A DNA stretch of 64,000 nucleotides from Bacteroidota bacterium. GTDB taxonomy: Bacteria > Bacteroidota > Bacteroidia > Bacteroidales > VadinHA17. The translations under genes were made by a program, and so were the position numbers. Location of the stretch: positions 1-64,000 of the forward strand of contig JADFDS010000021.1 of the NCBI GenBank assembly GCA_018262715.1. Direction: 5' to 3'. This document shows positions 43,477 through 52,657 of the stretch, piece after piece; the first letter of the stretch is position 1; every line of letters starts with the position of its first letter. Under the pieces are notes generated by a model. The model was not told where the DNA came from. It saw only the letters and a list, made by a program, of their open reading frames with translations, and made no database searches.

Positions 43477-44724
43477 TTACGGCTTCTCCGAGTTGTACAT
43501 GAGTGTGATTTCATTCTCGGTAAGAGCCTTGTGCCATATGCGGATGTCATCAAGCTGGCCCTTGAAATGCTGGTTGGCAGGATCAGCATAATTAGCCCAG
43601 TCATCGCTGATGGTCCTGTTGTTCCTTCCCTGTATGAAGCCAAGAGCCCATTTTTTATCAGCTGCAATTCCCGCATACTTAAGCCCGGTCACACCTTTTT
43701 TTGCATCAGTGTCAGGCCAGAGATTGAAGTCGAAGCTCTTCATCTTAACACCGTCAAAATAAAGAGTCCCGACTTTCGTGGGAGCGTTATAGGTATATAC
43801 AACATTCAGCCAGTTATCCTTCAGTTTGGCCATCATTTCAGCAGCTGTCAGGCTCTTGGCATATGTCCAGCCCTGCCATGCCTGATCAGGAGGAAGATTG
43901 TTGTATTTAGCTTCTACGGGGAACCACATATCTTCAGAAGCAGTTCCGGTTGCATGCTGGTACTGGATTGCAAATTTTGAACCATCATAGCCACCATAAA
44001 TCTCATACTGTATGCCATTCCAGCCTGCCAGACCCATGACGAAGTGACCATTGGTCTTGCCTGTGGAGTTTGTTTTAACCCAGAATGCAATCGTAAAGCT
44101 GTTGGTGTTCATCAGCAGATCACCGTTGGGGATCTCTATGAGGCTGGTGGTGCCGTTGAATGTGGCTGCCTTGCCTGCAGCAGCATTTCTTGAAGCAGTG
44201 TAGGTAATGTCAATAATGTCAGCGGCAACAGGATCCCAGGCGCCGATGATGTCATTGGCATTGTCCTCAAAGGTGAAGTGTGCAACGGCGCCTGCCGGAG
44301 CAAAAGTTCCGGCCGTGGTGAAGGTCCTCTGCAGCGGGGTAATGGCAAGGGCGTCAACCGACTTCAGGCCGGCGCCGAAGCTGAGCTGATAAAGAGCCCC
44401 TGTACCAAGGTTTGCCGTCGGGGTGATGGTGATGGTGTTCCCTGATGCGTTGATTGTCAAAGCAACGGGTGCATCATCATAATCCTGAACCATTGTTATG
44501 GTTGAGGCAGTAGCAGTTGCAGGATCAACATCAACATTGAACGTTGCAACAATGGTCGGATTGACAGGAACGTTAGATGGCGATGTGGCACCGTTAAGAT
44601 CAATGGTGCCGGCCATGAGTGACTCCAGTGCCAGTGGCTCCGGATCCTTCTTGCAGCCTGTGAGCATCAGCGTAAATGCCACAGCAAACAGAAGCAGACT
44701 TGTAAAAAGATGTTTTCTTTTCAT
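43477..44724 (-). CDS. LamG/concanavalin-like surface glycan-binding lipoprotein
   Basis: A 415-residue lipoprotein (FTLMLTGCKKDPEPLA). A Big_5 Ig-like domain spans about 30-140 (NPTIVATFNVDVDPATATAS). A LamG/concanavalin-A-like lectin domain follows (AVAHFTFEDNANDI, TSLIEIPNGDLLMNTNSFTI, AFWVKTNSTGK, and the ending KGQLDDIRIWHKALTENEIT). It has no catalytic motif. The third gene of a SusC-SusD-X operon is usually a surface glycan-binding protein, and the acidic residues after the lipid Cys fit surface display. M1 at 44733 or M4 at 44724 may be the start. Confidence 0.8.
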   Translation of the reverse strand: MKRKHLFTSLLLFAVAFTLMLTGCKKDPEPLALESLMAGTIDLNGATSPSNVPVNPTIVATFNVDVDPATATASTITMVQDYDDAPVALTINASGNTITITPTANLGTGALYQLSFGAGLKSVDALAITPLQRTFTTAGTFAPAGAVAHFTFEDNANDIIGAWDPVAADIIDITYTASRNAAAGKAATFNGTTSLIEIPNGDLLMNTNSFTIAFWVKTNSTGKTNGHFVMGLAGWNGIQYEIYGGYDGSKFAIQYQHATGTASEDMWFPVEAKYNNLPPDQAWQGWTYAKSLTAAEMMAKLKDNWLNVVYTYNAPTKVGTLYFDGVKMKSFDFNLWPDTDAKKGVTGLKYAGIAADKKWALGFIQGRNNRTISDDWANYADPANQHFKGQLDDIRIWHKALTENEITLMYNSEKP

Positions 44725-44772
44725 AAAATTCAAGATTTAAAATTCAACATTCATTTGTACTATCAGAGTTAT

Positions 44773-46251
44773 TTACCATTCGGGATTCTGCTGAAGAGAT
44801 CCCTGTGATATATCTATTTCGTTCTGAGGAATGGGGAACAGCTCATGCTTCCCGGTTTCGAATCCCATCGGACCGAGGACAGTTGCTGCCCTGCCTGTGC
44901 GGACCAGGTCCCAGAACCTGTGCCCTTCCAGCGCCAGCTCATGCCGCCTTTCTTCGAGGATGGCAGTCCTGAGATCATCCTTCCCGGTTACGGTAACATC
45001 AGGAAGGATGGAACTGTTACCCTCCCTTGCGCGCTCCCTGACCTCATTCAGATAAAGGAGTGCGTCACCGGGCTTGTCGTTCTCGTTCAGCGCTTCGGCA
45101 GCCATCAGCAGAACATCGGCATAGCGTATGAGCCTGCGGTTGTGACCCCACTGGGTTATGGTGTTTGTGCCCGGATACCATACCTTCTGGTTGTAGCATT
45201 CAACCTCCGTTACGGTGCCGTCAACCACCACCTCGTCAGGAGTGGTTCCGTCTCCAATGATAAGGATTCCGTCAAGAGTTTCGCCCAGATCGATGATGGT
45301 TGCATCAAGACGAGGATCTCCCGGCTCAAATGAGTTGCGCAGATCCAGCGATGGCCTGTTGAAACCCCATCCCCGGTTTGGTGATCCCCTGACTCCCTGT
45401 GTGTTGGCGTACTGGTTTCCTCCGGCACCCTCAACCTCCATGGCTCCTACCTCGAACACTGATTCAACACCGTGCTCACCGTTCTTGCCGTTTGCATCGG
45501 CAAAATTATCCTCCAGGTCATATTCATCAGATGCAATTACTTCAAGTGCATACTTCTCAGCATTCTCATAATCGCCCAGGAAAAGATACACCCTTGCAAG
45601 AAGCGACTTGGCGGCACCTTTTGTGGCACGTCCGGCATCATCCGGGCCGTAGAGGCTCTTTTCAGGCAGATACTGTGCGGCATATTCGAGGTCTGTTATG
45701 ACCAGTTCATATATCTCACTTGCTGTCGATCGGGGAATTTTGGTGGCCGGGACTGTGGTGGTAACCTTTGGCACACCTCCGAAAGCCCTCACGAGATCAA
45801 AGTAAAAGAGTCCCCTGAGGAACCTGGCTTCAGCAATGTACCTCGTGCGCAATTGTTCTTCCATGGTAATGGACGGGACTTTCTCAATGACCACATTGGC
45901 TCTCTTGATTCCCTCATAGAGTGCGCTCCACCAGCGGTCAAGACCGTCCTGGGTGGTTGTATAGGTGAATGTCTCAAACGGACCAACTGTAGGGAGCTGG
46001 TCATTCGGGTTACTGCCTTTGTGCGCATCATCTGACATTATATCCATGATTGGGTAACCTCCTGAATGATATGCCCAGTTCCGGACAGATACATAAACAG
46101 CATTGGTGGCCAGCAACGCATCAGATGCCGTCACCGGGAATGCCTCCTGTGTAAGCTCACCCTGCGGATCCTTCTGCAGGAAATCTTCACACCCCGTGGC
46201 AATTACAAGGGATGCAACAAGAAGAAGTGATACAGTTATCTTGGTTTTCAT
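44773..46251 (-). CDS. SusD/RagB-family glycan-binding lipoprotein
   Basis: A 492-residue SusD-like outer-surface lipoprotein (LVIATGCEDFLQKDPQGELT). Family features include YEGIKRANVVIEKVPSI, ARFLRGLFYFDLVRAFGGVP, a TPR-like helical core with AKSLLARVYLFLGDYENAEK, and the C-terminal ILEERRHELALEGHRFWDLV before RTGRA. SusD forms the lid over the SusC barrel. It starts 5 bp after the susC stop. Confidence 0.96.
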   Translation of the reverse strand: MKTKITVSLLLVASLVIATGCEDFLQKDPQGELTQEAFPVTASDALLATNAVYVSVRNWAYHSGGYPIMDIMSDDAHKGSNPNDQLPTVGPFETFTYTTTQDGLDRWWSALYEGIKRANVVIEKVPSITMEEQLRTRYIAEARFLRGLFYFDLVRAFGGVPKVTTTVPATKIPRSTASEIYELVITDLEYAAQYLPEKSLYGPDDAGRATKGAAKSLLARVYLFLGDYENAEKYALEVIASDEYDLEDNFADANGKNGEHGVESVFEVGAMEVEGAGGNQYANTQGVRGSPNRGWGFNRPSLDLRNSFEPGDPRLDATIIDLGETLDGILIIGDGTTPDEVVVDGTVTEVECYNQKVWYPGTNTITQWGHNRRLIRYADVLLMAAEALNENDKPGDALLYLNEVRERAREGNSSILPDVTVTGKDDLRTAILEERRHELALEGHRFWDLVRTGRAATVLGPMGFETGKHELFPIPQNEIDISQGSLQQNPEW

Positions 46252-46256
46252 CTTTC

Positions 46257-49200
46257 TCAGAATTGCAGGTTAACACCAATTGAATATGTAGAGGTTATGG
46301 GATAAGCCCCGTAATCTATCCCGTTCGAGAGCACATCATAACTTCCGATCTCGGGCGTGTATCCGGTGAATTTCGTCATGGTAAGGAGGTTAGTTCCCTT
46401 CAGGTAGACCCTGAACTGCTGTATATAAGCTTTCTGTGACCATGATGCAGGCAGTGTGTACCCCAGGGTAAGGCTTCTCAGCCTGATGAATGAGCCATCA
46501 TGGATGAACCTGTCGGAAGGGGTGTAATTATATCCTCCGAAAGATGGCCTGGGCTCCGTATTGCTTGTTCCCGGGCCGGTCCACCGGTCAAAAACATGCT
46601 GCTCGAAGTTGTAGGGGTCAGGCCTGACCACCTCCTTCCCGTTGAAGATCTTGTTGCCTGTCTGTCCCTGGAAATCAACGCCCAGATCCAGCCCGTTGTA
46701 CTCAATCATTCCGTTGAACCCGAAGATGAACTTCGGTATCGGGGATCCGATGAAGGTCCGGTCACGGCCGTCAAGGGTTCCTTCACCGGTGACGTCCACA
46801 AACCTCAGGTCACCAACCCCTGCCTGCGATGAGTGCGGGTATGCCGCCAGTTCCTCATCATTCTGGAAAATGCCATCAGTCTTGTAACCATAGAAAGCTC
46901 CGATCGGCAGCCCCACCCTGCTGAGGGTCACAGGCCTGCCGTCACCCAGGTAACCGCCGATGAGGGTTGAGTCTATCCCGCTGTTTCCGCCAATCTCAAG
47001 CACCTCGTTGTGAATCGTTGACCCGAGTAAACCTACCGAATAGGTTACCTCCCCAACCTTCTCCCTCCAGTTGAGATTAAACTCAAAACCCCTGTTAAGC
47101 ACTGAAGCAGCATTGTAACGAACCCTCTGCCCCTGACCGTTGCCAAGATGCCCGGGTGTGGAGAGCTCAACAAGTATGTCATTCGTCACCCTGTTATAGA
47201 AATCAAACTCTGTTGTAAGCCTGTTGGCAAGCATGCCAACCTCAGCTCCGATATCCGTCTGCGTGGTGCTCTCCCACTTCAGGTCAGGATTGCCGCTCTT
47301 ACCGTAGGTGGCAGCGGGAACAGGTGCATCAGGATTACCCAGGACGGCAATGATTGATGACTGAACCCTTGAATACCTGTCATAATACGATATCTTGTCA
47401 TTTCCTATGATACCCCAGCTGGCCCTGAGCTTCAGCTTCGAAATCCAGTCAACTGACTTCATGAACGGCTCATTCCCCACGTTCCATCCGAAGGCAACCG
47501 ACGGGAAATTTGAAAAACGGTTCTCCTTCGAGAACTTCGACGATCCGTCACGTCGGAATGTGACAGTAACTATGTATTTGTTGTTGAGAGTATAGTTGGC
47601 TCTGAACAGGTATGACATCATCGAGTAGTACAGACCTGCATCAACCCCGTTCGAGATAGACTGAATGGTGTTTACATTGTTTGCCGGATCATAGATATAA
47701 GAGGGACTGATGTACCAGAAATCCTGCCCGTCACGGAGCACGTTCTCTCCCGGGATACTGGTAAACTCAGATGATGACTCCTGCATTGTGAAGCCGGCTA
47801 CCATATCAAGTGAGTGGATGTCGGCAAAAGTGTTCCTGTAGCTGACAGTGTTCTCCCACAACCAGTTCATGTTGTCAGAGGTACCCTTGTATATGTCGCT
47901 CAGCACATTCTGCTGCTGTGAGGCTGTGCCGTCAGGATTGTAGACTGTATAGGCAGGTGTGAAACTTGTTGATTTGTTGTACGATGCATCAATTCCCAGG
48001 CTTGACCTGAGTGTTATTGCTTTGAGAAATGTTGCTTCCGCGAAAATATTACCCACACCTCTTACACCTTTCCTGAAATCATTGGAGTACTCCAATGAAG
48101 CAAGGGGATTTCCGACGTTGTACACAACAGCATAATGACCGGAGTCATAATATGGCTTCAGAACCGGCTGTGCACGGTACACGGCGTATGTAACGTTGGG
48201 AGCGTTCTGCTGCGAATAGGGAGCAATCGTCAGGTTGTTCCCAAGCTTCAGGAATGGCGTAAGATTATAGGTGTTGTTCAGCTTGAGGGTAATACGGTTG
48301 TAGTTTGACTTGTCAATTATGCCATCCTGGATGAATGCCCCAATCCCTACATAATACTGAGTCAGATCAGTAGCCCCGGTCACTGAGAGCTGATGATTGT
48401 GAATAGGGGCTGTTGAAAAGACCAGGTCCTGCCAGTCAGTGTTGGGGACCAGGTCGACATTATTGTAGGAACCCGCCACTATTTCATTGGAGATTGTTGC
48501 AAACTCCCTTCCGTCAAGCAGGTCAATCTTTTTCGCAAGATGCTGTATCCCGAATTCGGAACTGATATTGAAGCTGGCTTTCTCCTGACCAGGTATACCG
48601 GTCTTGGTGGTGATTATAATTACCCCGTTGGCGCCTCTTGACCCGTATATAGCCGTTGCGGACGCATCCTTCAGCACCTCCATGGACGCTATGTCTGCGG
48701 AGTTGAGAAATGAGATGTCGTCAAGGATAACGCCATCTACCACAAAGATGGGTGAAGAGTTGTTGAATGTTCCTACCCCGCGAACCCTGACAGCTGCTCC
48801 GGCACCGGGCGCTCCGCTGGTGCTGATCACCTGGACTCCCGTTACCTTTCCCTGCAGCCCCTGCTCGGCATTCAGCGAGGTTACCTTCAGAAGATCATCG
48901 GTCTTCACAGAACTCACCGAGCCGGTCAGGTCACTCTTCCGGACAGTACCGTATCCTATCACCACCACCTCATCCATAAGGGTGGTCTCCGTTGCCAGAA
49001 TAACATCTATCCTGGTTTTTGTCCCTACCGGTATTTGCTGTGTGACCATCCCAACCATCGAAAATACAAGCGTGTCAGTGGGCTGGGCAGAAATTGTGTA
49101 GGTTCCGTCTGCATCGGACATCGTCCCCCGGAAGGTGTTCTTGACCAGAACCGATACCCCCGGAAGAGGCAGATTCTGATCATCAACCACCGTTCCCTGT

Positions 49201-49271
49201 ACCGTTGCCTGGGCAGACAGACTGCCCGCACAGGTGAGGATCAGAAACAGAATTGAGATAATTTCTTTCAT
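46257..49271 (-). CDS. SusC/RagA-family TonB-dependent outer-membrane importer
   Basis: A 1004-residue TonB-dependent receptor. After the signal peptide comes a carboxypeptidase-D-like domain (VQGTVVDDQNLPLPGVSVLV), the TonB-box-like DEVVVIGYGT, the plug (DDLLKVTSLNAEQGLQGKVT, GSRGANGVIIITTKTG) and a long beta-barrel ending YPITSTYSIGVNLQF. It imports oligosaccharides released at the cell surface with the SusD partner. It is the first gene of the PUL operon. The frame opens at 49292, but the ATG at 49271 starts the signal peptide. Confidence 0.96.
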   Translation of the reverse strand: MKEIISILFLILTCAGSLSAQATVQGTVVDDQNLPLPGVSVLVKNTFRGTMSDADGTYTISAQPTDTLVFSMVGMVTQQIPVGTKTRIDVILATETTLMDEVVVIGYGTVRKSDLTGSVSSVKTDDLLKVTSLNAEQGLQGKVTGVQVISTSGAPGAGAAVRVRGVGTFNNSSPIFVVDGVILDDISFLNSADIASMEVLKDASATAIYGSRGANGVIIITTKTGIPGQEKASFNISSEFGIQHLAKKIDLLDGREFATISNEIVAGSYNNVDLVPNTDWQDLVFSTAPIHNHQLSVTGATDLTQYYVGIGAFIQDGIIDKSNYNRITLKLNNTYNLTPFLKLGNNLTIAPYSQQNAPNVTYAVYRAQPVLKPYYDSGHYAVVYNVGNPLASLEYSNDFRKGVRGVGNIFAEATFLKAITLRSSLGIDASYNKSTSFTPAYTVYNPDGTASQQQNVLSDIYKGTSDNMNWLWENTVSYRNTFADIHSLDMVAGFTMQESSSEFTSIPGENVLRDGQDFWYISPSYIYDPANNVNTIQSISNGVDAGLYYSMMSYLFRANYTLNNKYIVTVTFRRDGSSKFSKENRFSNFPSVAFGWNVGNEPFMKSVDWISKLKLRASWGIIGNDKISYYDRYSRVQSSIIAVLGNPDAPVPAATYGKSGNPDLKWESTTQTDIGAEVGMLANRLTTEFDFYNRVTNDILVELSTPGHLGNGQGQRVRYNAASVLNRGFEFNLNWREKVGEVTYSVGLLGSTIHNEVLEIGGNSGIDSTLIGGYLGDGRPVTLSRVGLPIGAFYGYKTDGIFQNDEELAAYPHSSQAGVGDLRFVDVTGEGTLDGRDRTFIGSPIPKFIFGFNGMIEYNGLDLGVDFQGQTGNKIFNGKEVVRPDPYNFEQHVFDRWTGPGTSNTEPRPSFGGYNYTPSDRFIHDGSFIRLRSLTLGYTLPASWSQKAYIQQFRVYLKGTNLLTMTKFTGYTPEIGSYDVLSNGIDYGAYPITSTYSIGVNLQF

Positions 49272-49375
49272 GTCGGTCAGATTTTTATCCAAGTTAAGAA
49301 GTGTCTGCCATCAATTAAACAAACAGCTAAGTCGTTTGATTTTCTCATTACTGAAAAGGGAACAGAGGGATACCT

Positions 49376-49412
49376 ATACAATACCTCAACAATCACATGC
49401 AAGACATTGTAT
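49376..49412. promoter_or_regulatory. Inverted repeat upstream of susC, possible operator
   Basis: ATACAAT (49376-49382) and ATTGTAT (49406-49412) form a 7-bp inverted pair separated by 23 bp, about 105-140 bp before the susC start. It could bind the PUL regulator. No exact -7 box is evident between it and susC. Confidence 0.25.
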
Positions 49413-49480
49413 ATGAATTTATTAAAAACTTATTTCGGGAAGTGCCTTGTAAAAACAAATATCCCGGGAATTGACAACCG

Positions 49481-52279
49481 TCAGTACCCCAGCGTGAACT
49501 CCTTTTCAGTTGCAGGAATACCATCCTTCATCCAGGGAGGCATAGCCTCACCTTTCAGGTAATGGTTGAAGAACTGAGCCATACGAGCCTGGAAGTCTAT
49601 GCGATTTGGCAGCTTCTGTGCCCAGTGCGGCTCTCCGTTGTAGTTGAGAAGCCATGCCGGCTTGCCCAGGCGCCTCATGGCTATGAAGAATTCAATCCCC
49701 TGGTACCAGGGAACAGCACCGTCCTGATCATTGGCCATAATGAGAATGGGTGTTTCAACCTTCTCAATGGCAAAGAGTGGCGAGTTCTCCCAGTAAAGAT
49801 GCGGAGCCTCCCATATATTCGCCCCTATCCGGCTCTGCTGATGCTCATACTGCATTGAGCGGTTCTGGCCCGACTCCCACCTGATGCCTCCATAGGCGCT
49901 GTACATGTTAACCACAGGCGCACCTGATTCAATGGCGGCAAAAAGATTCGTCCTCGTGGCAAGATACGCCACCTGGTAACCTCCCCAGCTGTGCCCCTGG
50001 GCACCTATCCGCTTCTCATCTACAAATCCCTTTTCAATGAGTGACATAATTCCGGGCATTACGCAATTGTAAGCGCTCTGACCCGGGTACCCGTCAATGT
50101 AATATACGTCGGGATTGAAGATGAGATACCCGTTGCTTGTATAGTAATGATAATCAATTGTCGACCTGCCGGGCTCAGGAACCCTGTGCCGGTTGAGCTC
50201 CGCGGAGCTCTTCTCATAGAAATTTACAATCATCGGATACTTCTTTGACGGGTCAAAGTTCTCCGGCTTGTAAAGGAGTCCCTCCAACGGCCGCCCGTCA
50301 AGCGAGGTCCACTTCACCAGTTCCGCCGTTCCCCACAGGTAATCCTTTTGATGTGGATTGGCATCTGTCAGCCGTATCTCATTCCTGAACGAAAGGTCCG
50401 TTAGCAGGTAGTCAGGGAAAATACTGAAGTCTTCCTTCGTGTAGATCAGGCGGTCAGCCTTCCTGGCCTTGACAGGGGTGCCAAGGGTATAATCTCCCCC
50501 TGTAAGCCTGACCGGCACATCTTTCCTGCGCATGTCAAGCGAATAGAAGCCTTCAGCCCGTGTAGATTCGTTTACACCAATCAGATACTGTTTTTCCGAA
50601 GGATCAACGTAATCATTCTCAGGATCGAAGTCCAGAAGCCGGTATCTGATCCCCTCCTTCCTTCCGTTCGAAGTCACATTCCGGGCAGGGCTGGCTGCGG
50701 CCGGATCAAGTGACCAGATATCATATCTGTCTGATACAAGGAGAGCCCTGTCATCCTTCAGCCATCCTGCTGCCGGGTATGACCCTGGAAGATCAGGGAC
50801 ATCATTCAGTTCATCCCATACCCTGAGGGTTGCAGGGGTTGTCAGCCTTGTCTCCTTCCCTGCCGTGACATCAAAGGAATACCATGAGCTGTCAGCACCG
50901 AGGTACCAGTAGAGATACCTGCCGCCGGGCGAAAACCGTGGCCGTGCTTCAAGATTCTCCTTTATCTTCGCAGTAGTGCCGGTCATGATATCCACCATCC
51001 ACAGATCGCTTCCGGATTGGCCCTCCCACATCGATTCAAGTTCATAGGGAAGCGATGACATTCCCAGGGCTTTTGCGCCATCACCCTTTACCGGAAGCTG
51101 TACCTCCGGCATCTCTGCCGTGGCCAGCTGAACCACCTTACCTCTGTCAGTATGAAAGACAGCTGTATACGTTCTTTTCATCTCGCGCGGCTTCCTTATG
51201 ACCTGGGCAGTATGAAGAACACCCTCTGACCAGTGCCATACGTCTACATTTGCCCGCTCCTCCTCCAGAATGGTGGTGTCCCTGATCTTGTATTCAGGAG
51301 ATGTGCCGAAAAAGAGTCTCGGTGAGTTCTCTGCGAAGCTCAGCCTGGCATTCTCGTTGATGATCCACCCTTCAGGAATACCTTTTGTTCCCTTCGAAGC
51401 CGCAACCGTAGCCAGTCCCTTGCCGTTCCATGTACAGAGTGAATATGTATTTCCGGCTTTGTCCTTCTCGTCAAACGAGATAATGAATGCGGCCCTCTCC
51501 CCCTTTTTGTCCATGGTCAGCTGTTTGTACTTCGCCTTACCGGAGTAAAGCACGGTCTTCTCCCCTCTCTTCAGGTCGATGATTGCCACTCCCGCCTCAC
51601 TTATGCTGTCTTCTCCGGTGGTGGCATACATCAGCTTCTCCGCCTCCTCAGCGAAGAGATATTCGGTCACGAACCTGACCTTATCTGTCCGGCCACTCGT
51701 AAGATTCCTGATATAAAGGGTGTAACCGTTGTCAGCCGACTCACCTTTCGGTTTCTTACCCTTTCCGTTACTGTTGCCCCTGGCGGCTGTATCCGGCGTT
51801 GTCGCCGGCTTCTCCTTCAGCGGCTCACTCTGCCATGCCAGCCATCCTGTCCACCTGGCAGGGGCACTGTATGACTTCAGCCTCCCGATAGTGTCAGTAA
51901 CTCCGGTGGTAACATCGTATATACCAAGCTTATTCAGCGGCATATCCTCCTTTTTCGCCTTTTTGAGCTTTAGTGCCCTCACCTCCTCTTCGGGCGGTTT
52001 AATTGTGAAAAACAGAAACCTCGAATCAGATGAGACTGATGCCCCGGTGGCGCACCTGAATGTCGCCTTCAGTGAACCGGCTCCGTCATAAAGGGTAATC
52101 ACCGGATCACCCTGCGAGGGCTCCGTCCTGAAAGCCATCAGGGAGCCGTCATCGGAAATTACCCTCTCTGAAATACGGTTCCATGTGACCAGGTCATCAA
52201 TTGTCATCGCCTTTTTGCCCTGCGGATAAACCAGCAACGCAGCCGGCAGCAACAGGGTGAGCAACATGATTCTTTTCAT
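49481..52279 (-). CDS. S9-family prolyl oligopeptidase-like serine peptidase
   Basis: A 932-residue exported peptidase (signal peptide MLLTLLLPAALLVYPQG). The N-terminal two thirds form beta-propeller blades (SVSSDSRFLFF, RFSPGGRYLYWY). The C-terminal alpha/beta hydrolase has nucleophile S764 in GHSWGGYQV, D853 in NDQDGAVPW and H885 in GEPHWAQ. It belongs to the large DPP-type S9 group of Bacteroidota and would act on peptides in the periplasm. It lies upstream of susC but about 200 bp away, and its link to glycan use is not evident. The ATG at 52279 follows the signal-peptide logic. Confidence 0.92.
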   Translation of the reverse strand: MKRIMLLTLLLPAALLVYPQGKKAMTIDDLVTWNRISERVISDDGSLMAFRTEPSQGDPVITLYDGAGSLKATFRCATGASVSSDSRFLFFTIKPPEEEVRALKLKKAKKEDMPLNKLGIYDVTTGVTDTIGRLKSYSAPARWTGWLAWQSEPLKEKPATTPDTAARGNSNGKGKKPKGESADNGYTLYIRNLTSGRTDKVRFVTEYLFAEEAEKLMYATTGEDSISEAGVAIIDLKRGEKTVLYSGKAKYKQLTMDKKGERAAFIISFDEKDKAGNTYSLCTWNGKGLATVAASKGTKGIPEGWIINENARLSFAENSPRLFFGTSPEYKIRDTTILEEERANVDVWHWSEGVLHTAQVIRKPREMKRTYTAVFHTDRGKVVQLATAEMPEVQLPVKGDGAKALGMSSLPYELESMWEGQSGSDLWMVDIMTGTTAKIKENLEARPRFSPGGRYLYWYLGADSSWYSFDVTAGKETRLTTPATLRVWDELNDVPDLPGSYPAAGWLKDDRALLVSDRYDIWSLDPAAASPARNVTSNGRKEGIRYRLLDFDPENDYVDPSEKQYLIGVNESTRAEGFYSLDMRRKDVPVRLTGGDYTLGTPVKARKADRLIYTKEDFSIFPDYLLTDLSFRNEIRLTDANPHQKDYLWGTAELVKWTSLDGRPLEGLLYKPENFDPSKKYPMIVNFYEKSSAELNRHRVPEPGRSTIDYHYYTSNGYLIFNPDVYYIDGYPGQSAYNCVMPGIMSLIEKGFVDEKRIGAQGHSWGGYQVAYLATRTNLFAAIESGAPVVNMYSAYGGIRWESGQNRSMQYEHQQSRIGANIWEAPHLYWENSPLFAIEKVETPILIMANDQDGAVPWYQGIEFFIAMRRLGKPAWLLNYNGEPHWAQKLPNRIDFQARMAQFFNHYLKGEAMPPWMKDGIPATEKEFTLGY

Positions 52280-52369
52280 ACCGCGGATAATTTGTTCATG
52301 GCTTAAAAATAACAATTTCCTGATGCTGCGAAAGATGTTTTACAGACCTTCAGATAATTGGTTCCGCCT

Positions 52370-52523
52370 GGTGACTCCGGGATGATCCGTGTCTGTCCCG
52401 CACGGGCATCTCGGTTGCGAGGCTGGAGAGTTGAATTCAAGGTTGTCTTCTGATTGCTGAATCTGATCGAAGATTGATTTTTACTTCATGCAGCCCCGGC
52501 AATACAGCCGGGGTTGCTTTTTT
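52370..52523 (+). ncRNA. Candidate structured RNA or leader ending in a terminator
   Basis: Hairpin 52377-52414 has an outer stem CCGGGATG/CATCTCGG (one G-U) and an inner stem CCGTG/CACGG with a 9-nt loop. About 75 nt later a complete plus-strand terminator follows. No plus-strand gene lies upstream to be terminated. It is either an independent small RNA or an attenuated 5' leader of the gene at 52658. No known RNA family is recognised and the 5' end is a guess. Confidence 0.3.
52490..52523 (+). terminator. Orphan intrinsic terminator
   Basis: GCAGCCCCGGC (52490-52500) pairs with GCCGGGGTTGC (52507-52517), 11 bp with one G-U, followed by six T residues. It is 135 bp upstream of the start at 52658. 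Confidence 0.65.
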
Positions 52524-52657
52524 CCCGCCATTTTCAATACATTTGAGCTGCATTTCTGAATCCCGATCCTGATTTCAGCAACAAAGAGACATTTGCTGGC
52601 GCCGGGGGTACAGGGAAGGAATCCGCACCTGATAAACCATTTACTAGAAGTGAAGCT

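Larger units (their letters stand above)
52280..52657. other. Divergent gap with hairpins and an orphan terminator
   Basis: About 380 bp separate the S9 peptidase (minus) from the barrel gene at 52658 (plus). There is no coding frame of note. It holds a hairpin at 52377-52414 and a plus-strand terminator at 52490-52523, described separately. Confidence 0.6.

Noticed and set aside
44858-44880. TTTCGAATCCC resembling a tRNA T-loop
   Set aside because: It lies inside susD in a conserved coding stretch and has no matching acceptor or anticodon arms.
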